A stretch of DNA of 64,000 bases from Casuarius casuarius (lineage: Eukaryota > Chordata > Aves > Casuariiformes > Casuariidae): positions 3,102,357-3,166,356 of the forward strand of contig PTFA01000035.1 of assembly GCA_003342895.1 (NCBI GenBank). Direction: 5' to 3'. The position numbers and the translations under genes are program-made. The notes under the pieces are model-generated. The model searched no databases. It saw only the letters and a program-made list of their open reading frames with translations, and had not been told where the DNA came from. How positions within the stretch are numbered: the first letter of the stretch is position 1; each line of letters begins with the position of its first letter. Of this stretch, positions 48,086-60,753 are shown piece after piece.

Positions 48086-50702
48086 TGAACCAGACCTAGT
48101 GTTGAATAATTTGCATTACAGTGTTGTTATAAATATTTCTAACAGATTCTTTTAGGACTATGCAAAAAAAAATTTTAATATTCCTATTTCCCTAAGCATA
48201 TTTTACATTTTATGTCATTATCATTCTTTCACTCTAATCTCAAATTGTACTCTTAAACTATGGAGAGGCTCAGTTTCTCATCTGATAACTTACCTCATTT
48301 CTCGATTGCCCATTTCACCCCTTTTGTCTCTTTCTTTGACCTTCATTTTTACATTGACTTCTGCGTTTGCCAGGTCCAACATCCAGCATTCATTCAGGTT
48401 AGGGCTGGTGGATGAAACCTATGCATGGTCACTGCCTCGTTTCCTCTCTCCCATTGCCCCTATTCGGTATTTCTCTCTCCTGCTTATCTGTTTGCCCATT
48501 GCACTTTAGTTTGTTTTACAGTTTTCATCAGCTCCTGGTCCTTTTATATCCACTTTATCTCAAGATTTTAATCATGTAGGTGGATTGAATTACAAGGGAT
48601 TTACCATTTTACTCCTGAATTAGTACAGCCACATCAATGTAATATTTTAGTTAACAAGTATTGACTGTATGCCTTCTGTTGATTTACCTTACTTTTGCTA
48701 AATGATTCACACAGTCAGGTCCTCTAACCTAGAAAACAAGGAGTAGGGCAACCAAACAGTAGAGAGCAGACTAGATGCTAGCAGGCTTTTTTTTCTTTTT
48801 CTTTTTTTGCCATGTACTATACACCATTTAGGCTTCTGCTGTATTATCCTGATTGTGAGCCTGATTAGAGCTGACCCATCTCACCATTATTTTGCAACAT
48901 TTAGCACTGACTGATAATTCAAGTAAGTTATTACCCCTCAGTAGAGACTAAGGGAAAAAAGGCAAATAAAATGTCACTTGCACTAAGTGTTATTCTAAAA
49001 CATTTAGCAAATGTAATGATCCCTAAGGAACAGTTACCTTCTCTCTCATTTTCATCAACTATTTCAGTAATTTTCCAGCATTGCTCAAGACAATTAGATA
49101 TCTTATTGACACTGCAAGCAGATTTTGCCCTACAGAAGGCAGAAAAAGTCGGTAAGCTACTGATTCAAATGAAGAATTGTTTGAGAATTACATGGATAAA
49201 GAGAAGGGTAATTAAGAACAAGCATCTCTCTAGCACATACTTTAAAATATCAGTATTTTAGCATAGAATTATTCAACAAAATAGAAATAACTGCTCCATG
49301 AAGTTACGAACAGATGAGGTACCCCTAACTGATGTTATCAGCAGTTAATTAATATTGTAATGGTTCCATACTCATAAAGCACATCATAACCCTTTCATCA
49401 ACCTCAGCCAAGAGAATTTTTTTCCTTTCTAGATAGACATAAGTCTAGCCATAAATATCTATTTATGTATAGGGTAGAGAAAAGTATAAAGTCAGAAAAA
49501 ATAGCAAAGAAATTACTTTGTAACACTAAATCTGATGGAGGGCTACAAAAAAACTATTATTTATTTTCAGTATATGAAATTGCTGTATGTGCAATTGCTT
49601 TACCGAATACCTGTTTCAAATGGTTTTGTATATAAATATTTCAAAGTGGGAATATTGCTTAGCTGTGTATAAGGGTTTCATATTTTAAAGATTTTTTTCT
49701 TAATAAAAGTATGTAGGAGTTTTCAGTGTCTGCAGGTTCTCTTTTACTCCTAATCCTGCTAAATCTGTTCAGGTCAGCAGGTGTTAATTCTTTGGCTGTT
49801 GATGTCAAGGCCATAAAAGAAACGTACGGAGATATATGTGGTATGTAGATACATTACTCTCACCACCAAGTTAAGATTTAGACAGAAGAAAAGCAATTCC
49901 ATTAGTACACTAGCCATTTGAAGTTACAGAACCACTTTGAAACAAATTTTATGTAGCCAATAAATGAATAAATAATGGCTGCTTTATGTTGCATTATATT
50001 TTTGTTGGGATATTCCAGATTGTCTTCATCAATAGTGAAATTCTGTCTCCAATGAAATCGGTGAATACTTTCAGCTGGGGTGGGGCTGTTTATTTTTCAG
50101 TTGTAATCATCTTTCTTTAACAATCAATCACTTCTGAGACTATTCCTGTTAAGCACCAAAATGGGAGTCTCCAAATTGATAAAGCTGCTGAAATCATTTT
50201 CAGGGGTAAAAAGAAAAAAAAAAGATTTCTAGATAGAGATTTAGAAAAGATTAATAAAGCAGAACATTACTTTTATCCATTATTGTGACAGACAGTTTCA
50301 TTAGAGGGGAGGAGAATGGCCTGGGGATATCTAGAAAGCTCAAGTCAGTCTTGATTCTATTTAATGCTCTCAGTGTTCAACAAATCTCAATACGAGAGCA
50401 TCATAGCAAAGACTGGACAGAAGTTAGTTCTCTCCCTCTCTCTCTTGCCTAAAACTCCCACTGGTAGGAAACATAAGCCTTGGTGCAGGCAGTGATCCAT
50501 TAAATCTTTATTTTGGGACAGCACTTTTCTAGTTCTCCAGAAAGATGTAGAAGAGGACCAGGCTACGGAGTCCAAGGATGTATTTTCACACCTCGATAGT
50601 ATACAGAATTCCTCTGTTATCCCCCAGCACTTGCTCCTGCCCCACTCTGCCCCTCATCTGTGCCATTGCCGCCTGTCTGCACGCCCGGCCGGCTGACCAG
50701 GG

Positions 50703-50724
50703 TGAGGTGAGCTGAGGTGAGCTG
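50703..50724. repeat. 10-bp tandem duplication (TGAGGTGAGC)2
   Basis: Two exact copies in a GC-rich patch. Confidence 0.8.
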
Positions 50725-52550
50725 AAAGGAGGCGCGAGGGGCTCCGGGGGAGCTGGCTGGGCGAGGGGAGACAAGGTGAGCCCTGGGCGAGGGATGGGTG
50801 GGAATTCCTTACACCAGCATTCCTGCCAACATATGGGGAAATGCATCTGGATTGTTAACTCTCCGCTTAAGCTTTAGGAAGGACTTAGGTTACAATTTCA
50901 GTGAACATTAGCGAAAAGGAAACACTAGTGGATAGGTCTGAAATGAGCCATTCTCCTCTGGGCTGCTGTGGCCTGGTGTGGCAGTCATGCAGGTGTGCAG
51001 CGAGTGTGTACAGGGAACTGGTCTAACCAAAACCCACCAACCCTGTTCAGGGAATTGGGCCAGCTAAAAAACATCACTTTTTACTCTCTCACCATCCTGT
51101 TGCGCAAGTCTCAGCATGGGGCAGGGAGGAGCTGAAGGCTCAGGGAGCAGAGGGGTGTGCAGGAGCACAGCAGCCCTCCCTTCCAGCATGTGGTTGCCTC
51201 ATGCTTATTTTTAAGCTGGATCAGTTCCCTGGCCTGATTTTGGGTGGGTTCCCACACCCTGATGGCTGGGAGTGGTTCCCAAAACCCCAAGCAAACAAAC
51301 AGACTTTGCAGAGGTGGTGGGGACAGGCGGCATGTAAGACAGTAAAACATGATGTAAAACACAGCCTTGGGTCTCGTGGTTTCTGTAATCATGTAAACAG
51401 TCATAAACACAGTGTATTTTGTGTGTCTGCTAGCGTTACTGATATGGTCTGCTGTGTGGGAAGTCATCTTTCTCTAGTAACGGAGGCTAAAAGCATGCCG
51501 GAAACACAACACCAACAAGAAGAAAGATTAGGAACAAAGCATCATTCTGGGCGGCAAACCACACCTGATTTCCCCACCAAGGCCCCTTGGAGCTGCAGTG
51601 CACTGAGACAACGAGCCAGAAGCTCAGTGATACATTCAAAGCCTGGGGATATTAGTAGCACGTTATTACAGTCCAATTTGCACTCTCTTACAGGTTTTGC
51701 TTGGGATAATACATGACTTTTGCTTTATTACCAAGTTTACAATGTGTATTTTTATACCAGGCATATACTACAGCTTGAGAATTGTCAGGATAATTCTGGC
51801 AACTGGAGAAGCAACAATTGCTAATTTGGACACCTGAAAGACACAGGAAGCCATTAGACACATGAGCAGCTAATAACATTTTGGCACAGATGAAATTTCT
51901 CTCCTTCCTCCATTTTTGAAGAGATTAGATCTTCTGTAACATTCAGAGAGAGGAGGAATTAAATATATCCGGCTCTTATTAGGCTAATTTTGAAAAGAAA
52001 TACAGATCAGTAGAAGGGTCTGGACATTTTTTGTCTGACTGGTCTTTCATGAAAAGGATGATTTTGCCAAAAACATTCACTTGTAAATATAGATGTTTCA
52101 GTAGTTTTAACAACTTCTGTGAAAACATTTCAAGATTCCTGAAAAGGGATTTCTCAATATTTTTCAGAAGAAAGTTTTGAAGAAAAGTATTTTTTCCATC
52201 CAGAATGTTAACATCAAGTCCAAAAGTGGAATGAAATGCATTGGTTCAATTAATACCCCTCCCATCAATCCAAAATGTATTTATTTTTATTTCTTTTCAC
52301 AGGAGAGGTTAATATGTAAGATTCATTCTCTTTAAAATGGAGAGAAGAAAGCCTACTGCAAACATACCCACCCAGATATTACTGCTAGAAACACAAAGCA
52401 CTGAAAACTAAAACCAAGACTGGTATTTGAACTTACGTACTTGATTTTGGGAGGTGACATCCAGCATATACTACTCTAAGCCATTGTTTCAGGCTGTCTC
52501 CCACCACCGGGAAGGCAATGTTATCCAATTTTTTATTTTCTTCACAACTG

Positions 52551-52574
52551 ATGAGACATATAATGAGACATATA
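52551..52574. repeat. 12-bp tandem duplication (ATGAGACATATA)2
   Basis: Two exact adjacent copies. Confidence 0.85.
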
Positions 52575-55500
52575 CACTTTTATAACACCCACTCACAGAA
52601 AGTAGAAGCTGAAGATTTGCCTTATAATCTCTGATGTTTACCAGATTGGACAGATTTTATGAGTTTACTTGGGATTTGCTTCTTGTAATCTGGCTTCTAT
52701 TCTATTTTACAACTTGAAATAAGGAGCAAATGGCATATGTTCTGTTGCTATCACTGGGATTTACATGACAAGGCATCAAAACAAGCAGGTTTTCCCTGCT
52801 TGTAGTAGTAGAAGCAGTTCTGTCAATTTAAGTAGTTCTATTACATGTCTATTACAGTGTCTGTCTAATAGACGTAGTATATTTTCATTAGCTTTTTACT
52901 CTCAGGGGTTCTGGTTGTTTGTTGTTGTTGCTGTTGTTGAAATATTTTGTTTCTTCGACAAAAGTTCCAAATAATATCTGGTAAAAAACTCTCTCTCCAA
53001 CCTCTGTAACAAATTCATTCAGGCAGTATATGTGATGCTAACAATAATTTATCTGCCTCAGACCTCTGAGGTAACCATTTGCCATAGATTAGCTGTAACT
53101 TCTATTACTCAGTTTACTATAGTCAGATTATAGCTATAAAGAAACATATACACTTTCCGGATTAAAACAAAGTATCTCCATGTTTGCCCTGCGTTACGTT
53201 TCCCTTATGGAATATAGTAACCAGCACTGCAGGAAAAGAAGTCGTCTAAATAAACTATTAAAAACAAGTGAACCATGAACAGAATGGAATAATATTACCA
53301 AAAAGCCCTCATCCAGATTTACTAAATATATACTTAGTCATGGCATTATAATAAACCAATGTGCCTTCCTTTCAGTGAGTGGTTGGTGGGCTTGCTGTTT
53401 AAGCACCTAGAACAGGAGATGAACACTTTCGGTTCCAGTTACATTGACGGGGATTCTCCCAACTGTACCTTCACTTAGGGCACATGCTTTGCTCTGTGTT
53501 AAACACGTCTAGGTCTGGTTCAAAATGATACGCTGACTGCCACCCCCAGGAGGGAATCCCTATTTGCAATTGCAGAAGTGATATTATTACAGCTCACTTT
53601 AGGCTTTTTACTGCAATACCACATTCCATGACTGACTGTAAATCACAAGACTGAAACAAGGAACCCCGGGTTTGGGGATAATCTCTCTTGTCAGTAATAC
53701 AGTTCCACTTGACGTATGGCATGGGGATAGGAAGGGGTTACGGCTCATCCTGTGTTATACTCCCCAGGGCACATTTGAGCGTCTGTGTCGCTGCCCCCAG
53801 GTTTGGCTCTGGATGCTTACAAGCTTGTCTCTCCCCAGCAAAGGGAGAGCAATGTGATCTGGGGAACATTACTGACTGCAGTTATCCATCTATCACCATC
53901 TGGATTTGTTACAGCTGTCAAGCTCCGAGATGACTCATTATGCTGCCGGGATCAACCACTCTAAGGGCAGCACTGACCACGGGGGATGGAGCTGTGTTGT
54001 TCAGTGCCACAGCTGGAAGAAAACTGTTCACAAGAGAGGGTCACCCTCAGCCCCAACTTCTTCAATAAGAGTATGTGGCTTGGACACCCACCGCATGTAA
54101 GAGTGGTGTGATCTTCATTCAGTTCTAGTCGGTACTGGAAGAATACCTTTTCAGCCTTATCCAACACCTGTCATGCAGACCAGGCCGAACTTACTGAATC
54201 ACTGCAAATTAAAATTACAGTCTGTATTTTCACTGTTTTGTCATAATTAAATAGGACTGGATGTTTGTCCCTAATTGTCTAAAAACAGCATTTACTTTTC
54301 CAAGGATTACACAGTTTAATAAATGTTAAGAGTGTTTTGCAGCAAAGTAGGGGCTGTTTAAGAAAGTAAAAGCAAAAAACCATAAAATATTTCTTGAGAA
54401 TAGCTATGAGCATTTTCCTTAAGAAGTATGTGTTTTCCCTACCTGCTAGGCTGCACAGCATTTGTATACAAAAGAATTCAGACTGCAACTTTTAGGAGTG
54501 GGTTAATCTGAGAGGCCGAGTTTCTTTGAGTCACTATGTAGCAGGATTTATGAAAGGGTTTAATGCTTTATCCACAAATTGCAAAGAGGACAAACAGAAC
54601 TGAGGGAAACAGTAAACTGGAAACTTTTTCTGAAGACTGAAGACTCATCCAGAGTTTGAATGACAATGCTGTATGGGTATGTGCAAAGGGCACTACTGGC
54701 TGTGGAGTATTGACTGTCAGAGTACACAGATAAAAGGCGTAACCAGGGAGAAATAATCAGACAGATATAAAATAAAGAGCCTATAACCCTAGAGGAAAAA
54801 CAAGGATTTATGTAGTTGTACATTACTTGGGTTCTTGGGTTCACAGAAAGGATTTATTTTTAGAAAACACACAAACAATGAAAGGCCTCTTTGCTGTAAT
54901 TAAAATACTTAAGATTAAACATACTGCTAGCACTTAATTTAACCATGGATAATTCTCTACACTTTTTATAGTATCATAACAGTTTCATTGGAAAATTTCA
55001 AAACATACTAATGGCAAAACTAGTCAACTTGTAAAAAGATCATAGTCTAAAAAGGACAGATCTTTGTGTTACCTAGCTTGAGCCAAACTGCTGAACTGAA
55101 AGCAAAAACCAGAAAGAGGCATGAATTGAAGTATTATACTTGTGCATTCCAGGAGCACTAGAAGCACTGGGATCTGGGGGAGGACTTGTAGCTCCAGCAC
55201 TCAGTAGAATAAACTATCTCCTTTCTGTTTTATTTATTTTGCAAAGATTGCATCTATTCTGTGAATGCAAGATGAGCCATATGAGACTTGAGTTAATATC
55301 ATTTATTAAGATATTGGCATAAAACAACACCAGCCCTGAACTGCTCCTTCAGTTTTTGATCAAGTTTCATTTTATTTACTACCCCCATACGCTAGACCTC
55401 AGAACTTGTTTACATCACTTCATGCCAAAGCTTCAAATGCATTAAAGGGGAAGTTCATTCCTTTTTATTTATAATTATCTGTGACAAGAAAGATCTTAGA

Positions 55501-56497
55501 CAAGAGCAGAAGAGAGTGGGAAGTGATCAACTCATCCTCTGTTTATGCAGCTACTACAAAGAGGCATGTGATGGTTTTGGATTCAGTCCAACTACCATTC
55601 ATCTCTATAGGAATCTTTTTACTGACTCTAATAGGAGTATCATGAAGCTCTTTTTAATCTTCAGATAACTCGAGTGTACACAGGCTGTGGCTCTCAGTCT
55701 ACAAAGATGCCAAGGTGGTTCCTAATGACTGACAAACTATCGAGTGACAGACAAAAGAAAAAAATTGCTGAGATATGACATTATTTTTCTTCTCTAAATA
55801 ACTTTTCATGTAGCCCCAGTGATCCATTTTTTTTTCCTTATGTCATTAACTATCAGCTGGTAGAGTAAACTAATGACATTTGTGTGGTTGTAGGAAACTT
55901 ACTTAGGCAACAATCAAAAAAAAGAGCATTCCTTAAAATTAATGACATTTGACACTAAAGTTATGCCAGCTCTCGAGCCACATTGTTACGTGGTGTGACT
56001 CCCGCACGCTGAGCGACGTACCCAGCAGCAAACCCCTCGTCTCTCCTCGCACCAGGCAAAGGCGCTCCCAGGCCTCAGCAGCTCTGGGAGACTTCAGCAA
56101 CTTCCTCAAACAAGGCTGGGCAGATCAGCTTGCTGCACCCCATCTCTGTCTGTCCCCTATTTATTAAACCTTATGAAGGCATGGAGAGGTGAGGATTTTG
56201 TCCCCATAGACTACACATTGGTTGAAGATTACTGCTTTATTATTAGAGTTGGAAATCCACTGCTTTAGTATTAAAGTATTTTCTACATTATGCTGTTGGT
56301 CTGAATCACAGCAATTTAATTTTATAACCATCGGCTCTTTGACCTACCCAGAACCTATGTTTTCCCCAGTCTATTCAAAATACTGCAGCCAAAAATAGAA
56401 ATCTACTGATTTCTTCCTCTGTTCTAGGCATCCTTTTCAGAATTTTGACCACATCCATTCACACAGGCATCTTATTTCCAGTGGTTCACCCTTGTTT

Positions 56498-56521
56498 TAG
56501 CCTGCACCCTAGCCTGCACCC
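56498..56521. repeat. 12-bp tandem duplication (TAGCCTGCACCC)2
   Basis: Two exact adjacent copies. Confidence 0.85.
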
Positions 56522-59500
56522 CAAATTTATGTTTTTGTTTTCTCTATTTCTTGCATGCAACCCTGTGCCTTATTTTCTGATGTTTCTCTGCCCTCCTTCT
56601 TAATACAATCTATGGGCCCTTGATCCTATACAGACATGTCCTGCCTCCCTCCTCGTCAAAAATCACTTTCCCCATAATCCCTCCAGCAATAAATCTTTAA
56701 TCTTTTTCAAATTAATATGAAAGAATACACATATATCATTTTTACTTGCAGTCTGCACATTCTTGAATTTGTGCATAAGATGTGTTTTACACTTGGACAT
56801 GAAGCTGAAATTAAAAATATTAAAACAAATGACTTGCATCCTCCCATCCATTCTACTGCATTCATAGAAATTATTCCATTACCACATTAACATCTCAGTC
56901 CTTGGCCCCTGTCCTTGGCTGCCTGAAAAATATAATAAGGAGTTCCTCCTGGCATAATTTGCTGCTCTGTTTTTCTTCACCCATGTACTCCATACAGGAG
57001 GCACATAGGACTGCAGTACAGAGCTTGGGCTGTCTCTCCTGGCAGCAGTAGCTAACTTAGAGCAGGCCTGACTTGGTGCCAGGTTATAGAAGGGCCTGGT
57101 TTTACTCCTGCTAGGTTCGAACTGGGGAGAAGCAGAAATAGGCTTAAAGCTACTTTCTCTCCATGCACATAAAGAATACTGTAACTGCTATCCATCTGCA
57201 AATTCAGTGGTTTACTTTTTCCGAGCCAGACTTACAGGGCTGGAGGTAATGGAGGAATTACCACCCCACAACGGGTCCCCTGAGCCAGGCTCCTCTCCCC
57301 TAGCTGCAGCACGGCGGTTCCCCTGGCATGACCCAGGCCTCCTAGGTGGCCAAGGTGGGCCGTCACACAGCTCACAGAGATTTACATGTCTCCTCTCACC
57401 CGACTGCTGTGGCATCTGGCATCTGATGCTAGGAATTAGTGATGTGATTAGCACCTAGCAGCTCCTTAGCTACAAAGAACAGCAGAGAGAACATTTTGAC
57501 ATAACAGTAGCAAAGCCAGCATCTGAAAGACAGAGCTGCTGGACATCTGTAAGTAGAGGAGGCCAGAAGATGATTTTCACAGACAGATTTTTCAAGTGTG
57601 TTTAGGCTGATAATCATTATTAATTCTGAGATAAAGCTAACAGGATTGTTCTTCTTTTCCTGGTTAATATATACATTCTCAGTCCTAAGATCATGCCTAA
57701 ACCAGTGTGCTTTAGGTAGTGGCAAATGTCTACCTGTACTGTTGAAGTCAGGTTCATACAAGGGAAATAGGAAAAAAAGAAAAAGCTGGGATCACTGGAT
57801 ATGCACCCAGAAGAAAGCGTGCAAGCATGAGCATGGCATAATAGCCCAGGAAAACAGGCAGGGAAAGAGCAAGAACCAAGGAATCCAGCTGCTTTGTTTC
57901 TATTTTTGTCTCGTAGCTGTTTAAAGTAAACTACAGAAACAGTCTGACTCAGAAACCCTCCTTCTCCCACACATTCTCTTTTTCATTCACTCATTCAGGG
58001 ACATTGCAACTTTGGGACTACGGCATCAACATTTCTCTCTCTCCCCTCCCTTCACATTGCTGCAATGACTCCATGTTCCTCTTGGTTCAGCAAAAGAGAT
58101 CCAGCAAGACAACTGACAAACCCCTCTCCTTGCCCTAGGCTAATTGCTATGGTTTATTCTTTCACAAATTTTTAAAAAAATATTCTTAATTTTGTGTGTC
58201 AAGTGTACAGATTATATGACAAAAACAACGTATGAAAGAGTTTGGGCAGACGACTGGATGACATGCAGAAGTATGCTGTGAGTGCCCCCATGCCAGAATG
58301 AAATATGCTTAGTATAATCTTCCAATTCATATGAAAAAAGGCTGGCATTTAATATGTTTTCCCTAATAAAAACAAAAAAATAGACTCTATTATTTATATA
58401 ATTGAGGAAACCTGAAAACTATCCAATAAAGAATGTTGGGTTTTAAAGAAGCCTCAAAAAACATACATAATGGTAAAAGGTTGGCTAATATAAAACAAGA
58501 TGTTGCCGTATTGAATACTTACTTCATTCCATTAAAAAAGCACTGAAACTAGATGAAATCTACACATCATGATAGCTTTATTATAGTTAGATTGATGTGG
58601 TTTCTAGTGATGGCTAGGAAGACAGAAAGCAAGCAGAACAGTTAATAACTTTACTGTGAAAGAAAAAAGCAGAATACAGTAATTTTGAATTGTCTTGTTT
58701 TGAAAGTGACCACTAGAGAAAGAAAAAAGTGCTTCTGTTTGCAGAATAGCTATGCAATACCTGTTTGCAAGAAGCTGTTCAATCTTCCAATTCCTATGAG
58801 TGTTCTTTTAGTACTGGATGTACCTACAGCTCAGAAGTATTTCATTTGGCTGCAATTACACAAAAATATTTCTACATAGACACACCTTACGCTAGGCCTG
58901 TAACTTTGTAAGTATGAATCTACCTCAGTGAAGAATAATTTATATGAAAGCAATATTATGCTTTAGGTGTTATTTCACCACATGACACATTCCAGTCAAA
59001 ATCGTGACCGTTCATATGTACCTACACAGGGAAATTTCTTACTATAGAGGGTTCTTGAATCTATAGCCTAGATTAAAAGATTCAGCAGCTGAAAGCTGCT
59101 GCAAATGCAAAGCAGAAATAAGAAACAGCACATTTCTAATAACAAGGATAATTAACCTAGAAGCAGAATGTATTCCTTACTCAAAGGCTTCTTCTGAAGA
59201 AATCTGCCTTTTCCTCCATTGACACAGGAACTCTGAGCTACCATCAAGAGTTAGCCAAGGCAGAGATGCTTGCTAGCTCACACATGCTTAGAAAAGTTTC
59301 TAGCATCCCTAAGATCCTGCAGTTATGATGCCTCCTCTGCACTGTCTTCAACTCACTTGAGAAAGAGCCTCTGTTTTCCCAGGACACATGAGTATGGCTG
59401 GAGAAAATCAGGTGAAAGCCCAATATTTGGGAGTTGTAGGCCAAGCTAATTCCTTGTCCCCAATTTATCTTTAGAATATCTAGAAGTCAGTAGATTTTAA

Positions 59501-60302
59501 GAGAGGAGTTCATCCTGAACCAGATTTTTTGAGTTGGTGTTTTCCAAACTTCTGGTCCCTCAGCACACTTCACTCTGGATTAAAATGTGCAGTGAATCCC
59601 ACTGAGGCACCCCAATATTGCCAAGCTGCCATGCCACAACCAGCCAGTGGGCTGTACCCAGGCACATCCAACCCCATAGCTCCTCAGAGCAGCTCATTCT
59701 CATCAGGCAACCAAAACTGGCTACCCTTCACAACCAAACACCCACAGGCCCACACTGCAGCACACTCCCACCGCACTTCTCACACACCCTTTGGGAATGA
59801 GGGTTATAAATGGTTTTACCCAGTCCCCATCTGTACTAAGGAGAGTTTCATTTTTGTTTCTCTGGCCAGAGACACCTGACTGAATGTGAACCTGAGCATT
59901 TCCAGACCTTACAGCCTCCTCCCTATGTAGGCAGAAGAAACTGCCTGAATTTGAACCCATATCAGTGTCTTCTGCCAAAATGTTTAACTGAAGCATCAAA
60001 CTGACGCTAGGAGTTCTAGCTCTGTGGTTTGTTTACTATGGTGATATTACTTTACAAAAAGACACACAAAAATCGGTTTGAAGTGTACTTCTTGTTTTTA
60101 CATTACTGAAATATTCCTTCTAGTTATTTCCTAGCCTTCAGCAGTTCTGGGGGGTTTTTTTGCTAGCCTACTGCATGCAGTTGCTCCTCAGTTACCATGA
60201 CACCCACTAATGTGCAAAAGACTAGAACCTAAGAACAGAAAACAGTCAAGTCACATGAGAAGATGGACAAGTTGTCAAGCAGATAAGGCAAAAGAGCATA
60301 CA

Positions 60303-60348
60303 GATGCTCCCCAGCTGATGTAAATCAGCATAGCTCCATTGAAGTCAG
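60303..60348. repeat. Half of an old amniote palindromic repeat
   Basis: CCCCAGCTGATGTAAATCAG followed by CATAGCTCCATTGAAGTC matches one arm of a palindromic interspersed repeat I recall from turtle, crocodile and bird DNA (probably a non-autonomous DNA transposon). The second arm is missing. I cannot give its catalogue name. Confidence 0.5.
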
Positions 60349-60726
60349 AATTATAAATCTCTCTCTGTGCCTCAGTAAATATCTTCAAGGGATCAAAGAG
60401 CCTTACCTGCAATTTGCAGTGCTGGAACAAATGTTTTGCTACAGATACTTTCTAGCCTGCATGGAATGATTTCAGGCAACACAAATCAGAGTGCAATTGA
60501 TCCTGGGTATACAACTTAAAACTATTTTTTTTCTCCTCCTTTTGCTCTGTCTGACACACTGAAACCTTAAAGTACGTGATTTCAAGCAATACCAAGCAGC
60601 TAGAAACATTTAGTCACAATAACAAACAATAATTTCACACTGTCACCATTCATCTTATTTTAAGCCTAGTCATTGCTCTGAAGCACTGGTGAGCTAGTTG
60701 ATAACACATTTGTTGCCTGATGTTCC

Positions 60727-60753
60727 AGTTTTCGCTTTTCAGTTTCCCTTTCG
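60727..60753 (-). promoter_or_regulatory. Composite ISRE/IRF-like element
   Basis: On the minus strand it reads GAAAGGGAAACTGAAAAGCG followed by AAAACT. It contains a full GAAANNGAAACT interferon-stimulated response element plus additional GAAA half-sites at regular spacing. It lies 15 kb beyond the TMEM154 coding end. Function is inferred from the motif alone. Confidence 0.45.

Larger units (their letters stand above)
48086..60299. other. Long intergenic stretch toward FBXW7, no genes recognised
   Basis: Mostly AT-rich, with GC-richer patches at 50640-50810, 53400-54060, 55970-56160 and 57240-57420. Frames there (up to 171 codons at 51201-51716) show no domains. Possible hAT-type terminal remnants lie at 56218-56290 and 59530-59600 (GTGTTTTCCAAACTTCTGGT). 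No FBXW7 exon was seen. Confidence 0.55.

Noticed and set aside
51201..51716. 171-codon + frame in the right-hand intergenic region
   Set aside because: No recognisable domain and opposed by a 118-codon minus frame; typical of GC-richer random sequence.
57105..57130. GGTTCGAACTG resembling a tRNA B box
   Set aside because: No matching A box or cloverleaf arms at the right spacing could be found; no tRNA gene was supported anywhere in the window.
59529..59879. 116-codon Pro/His/Ser-rich + frame
   Set aside because: Low-complexity composition, start region resembles a hAT-type repeat terminus, no conserved features.
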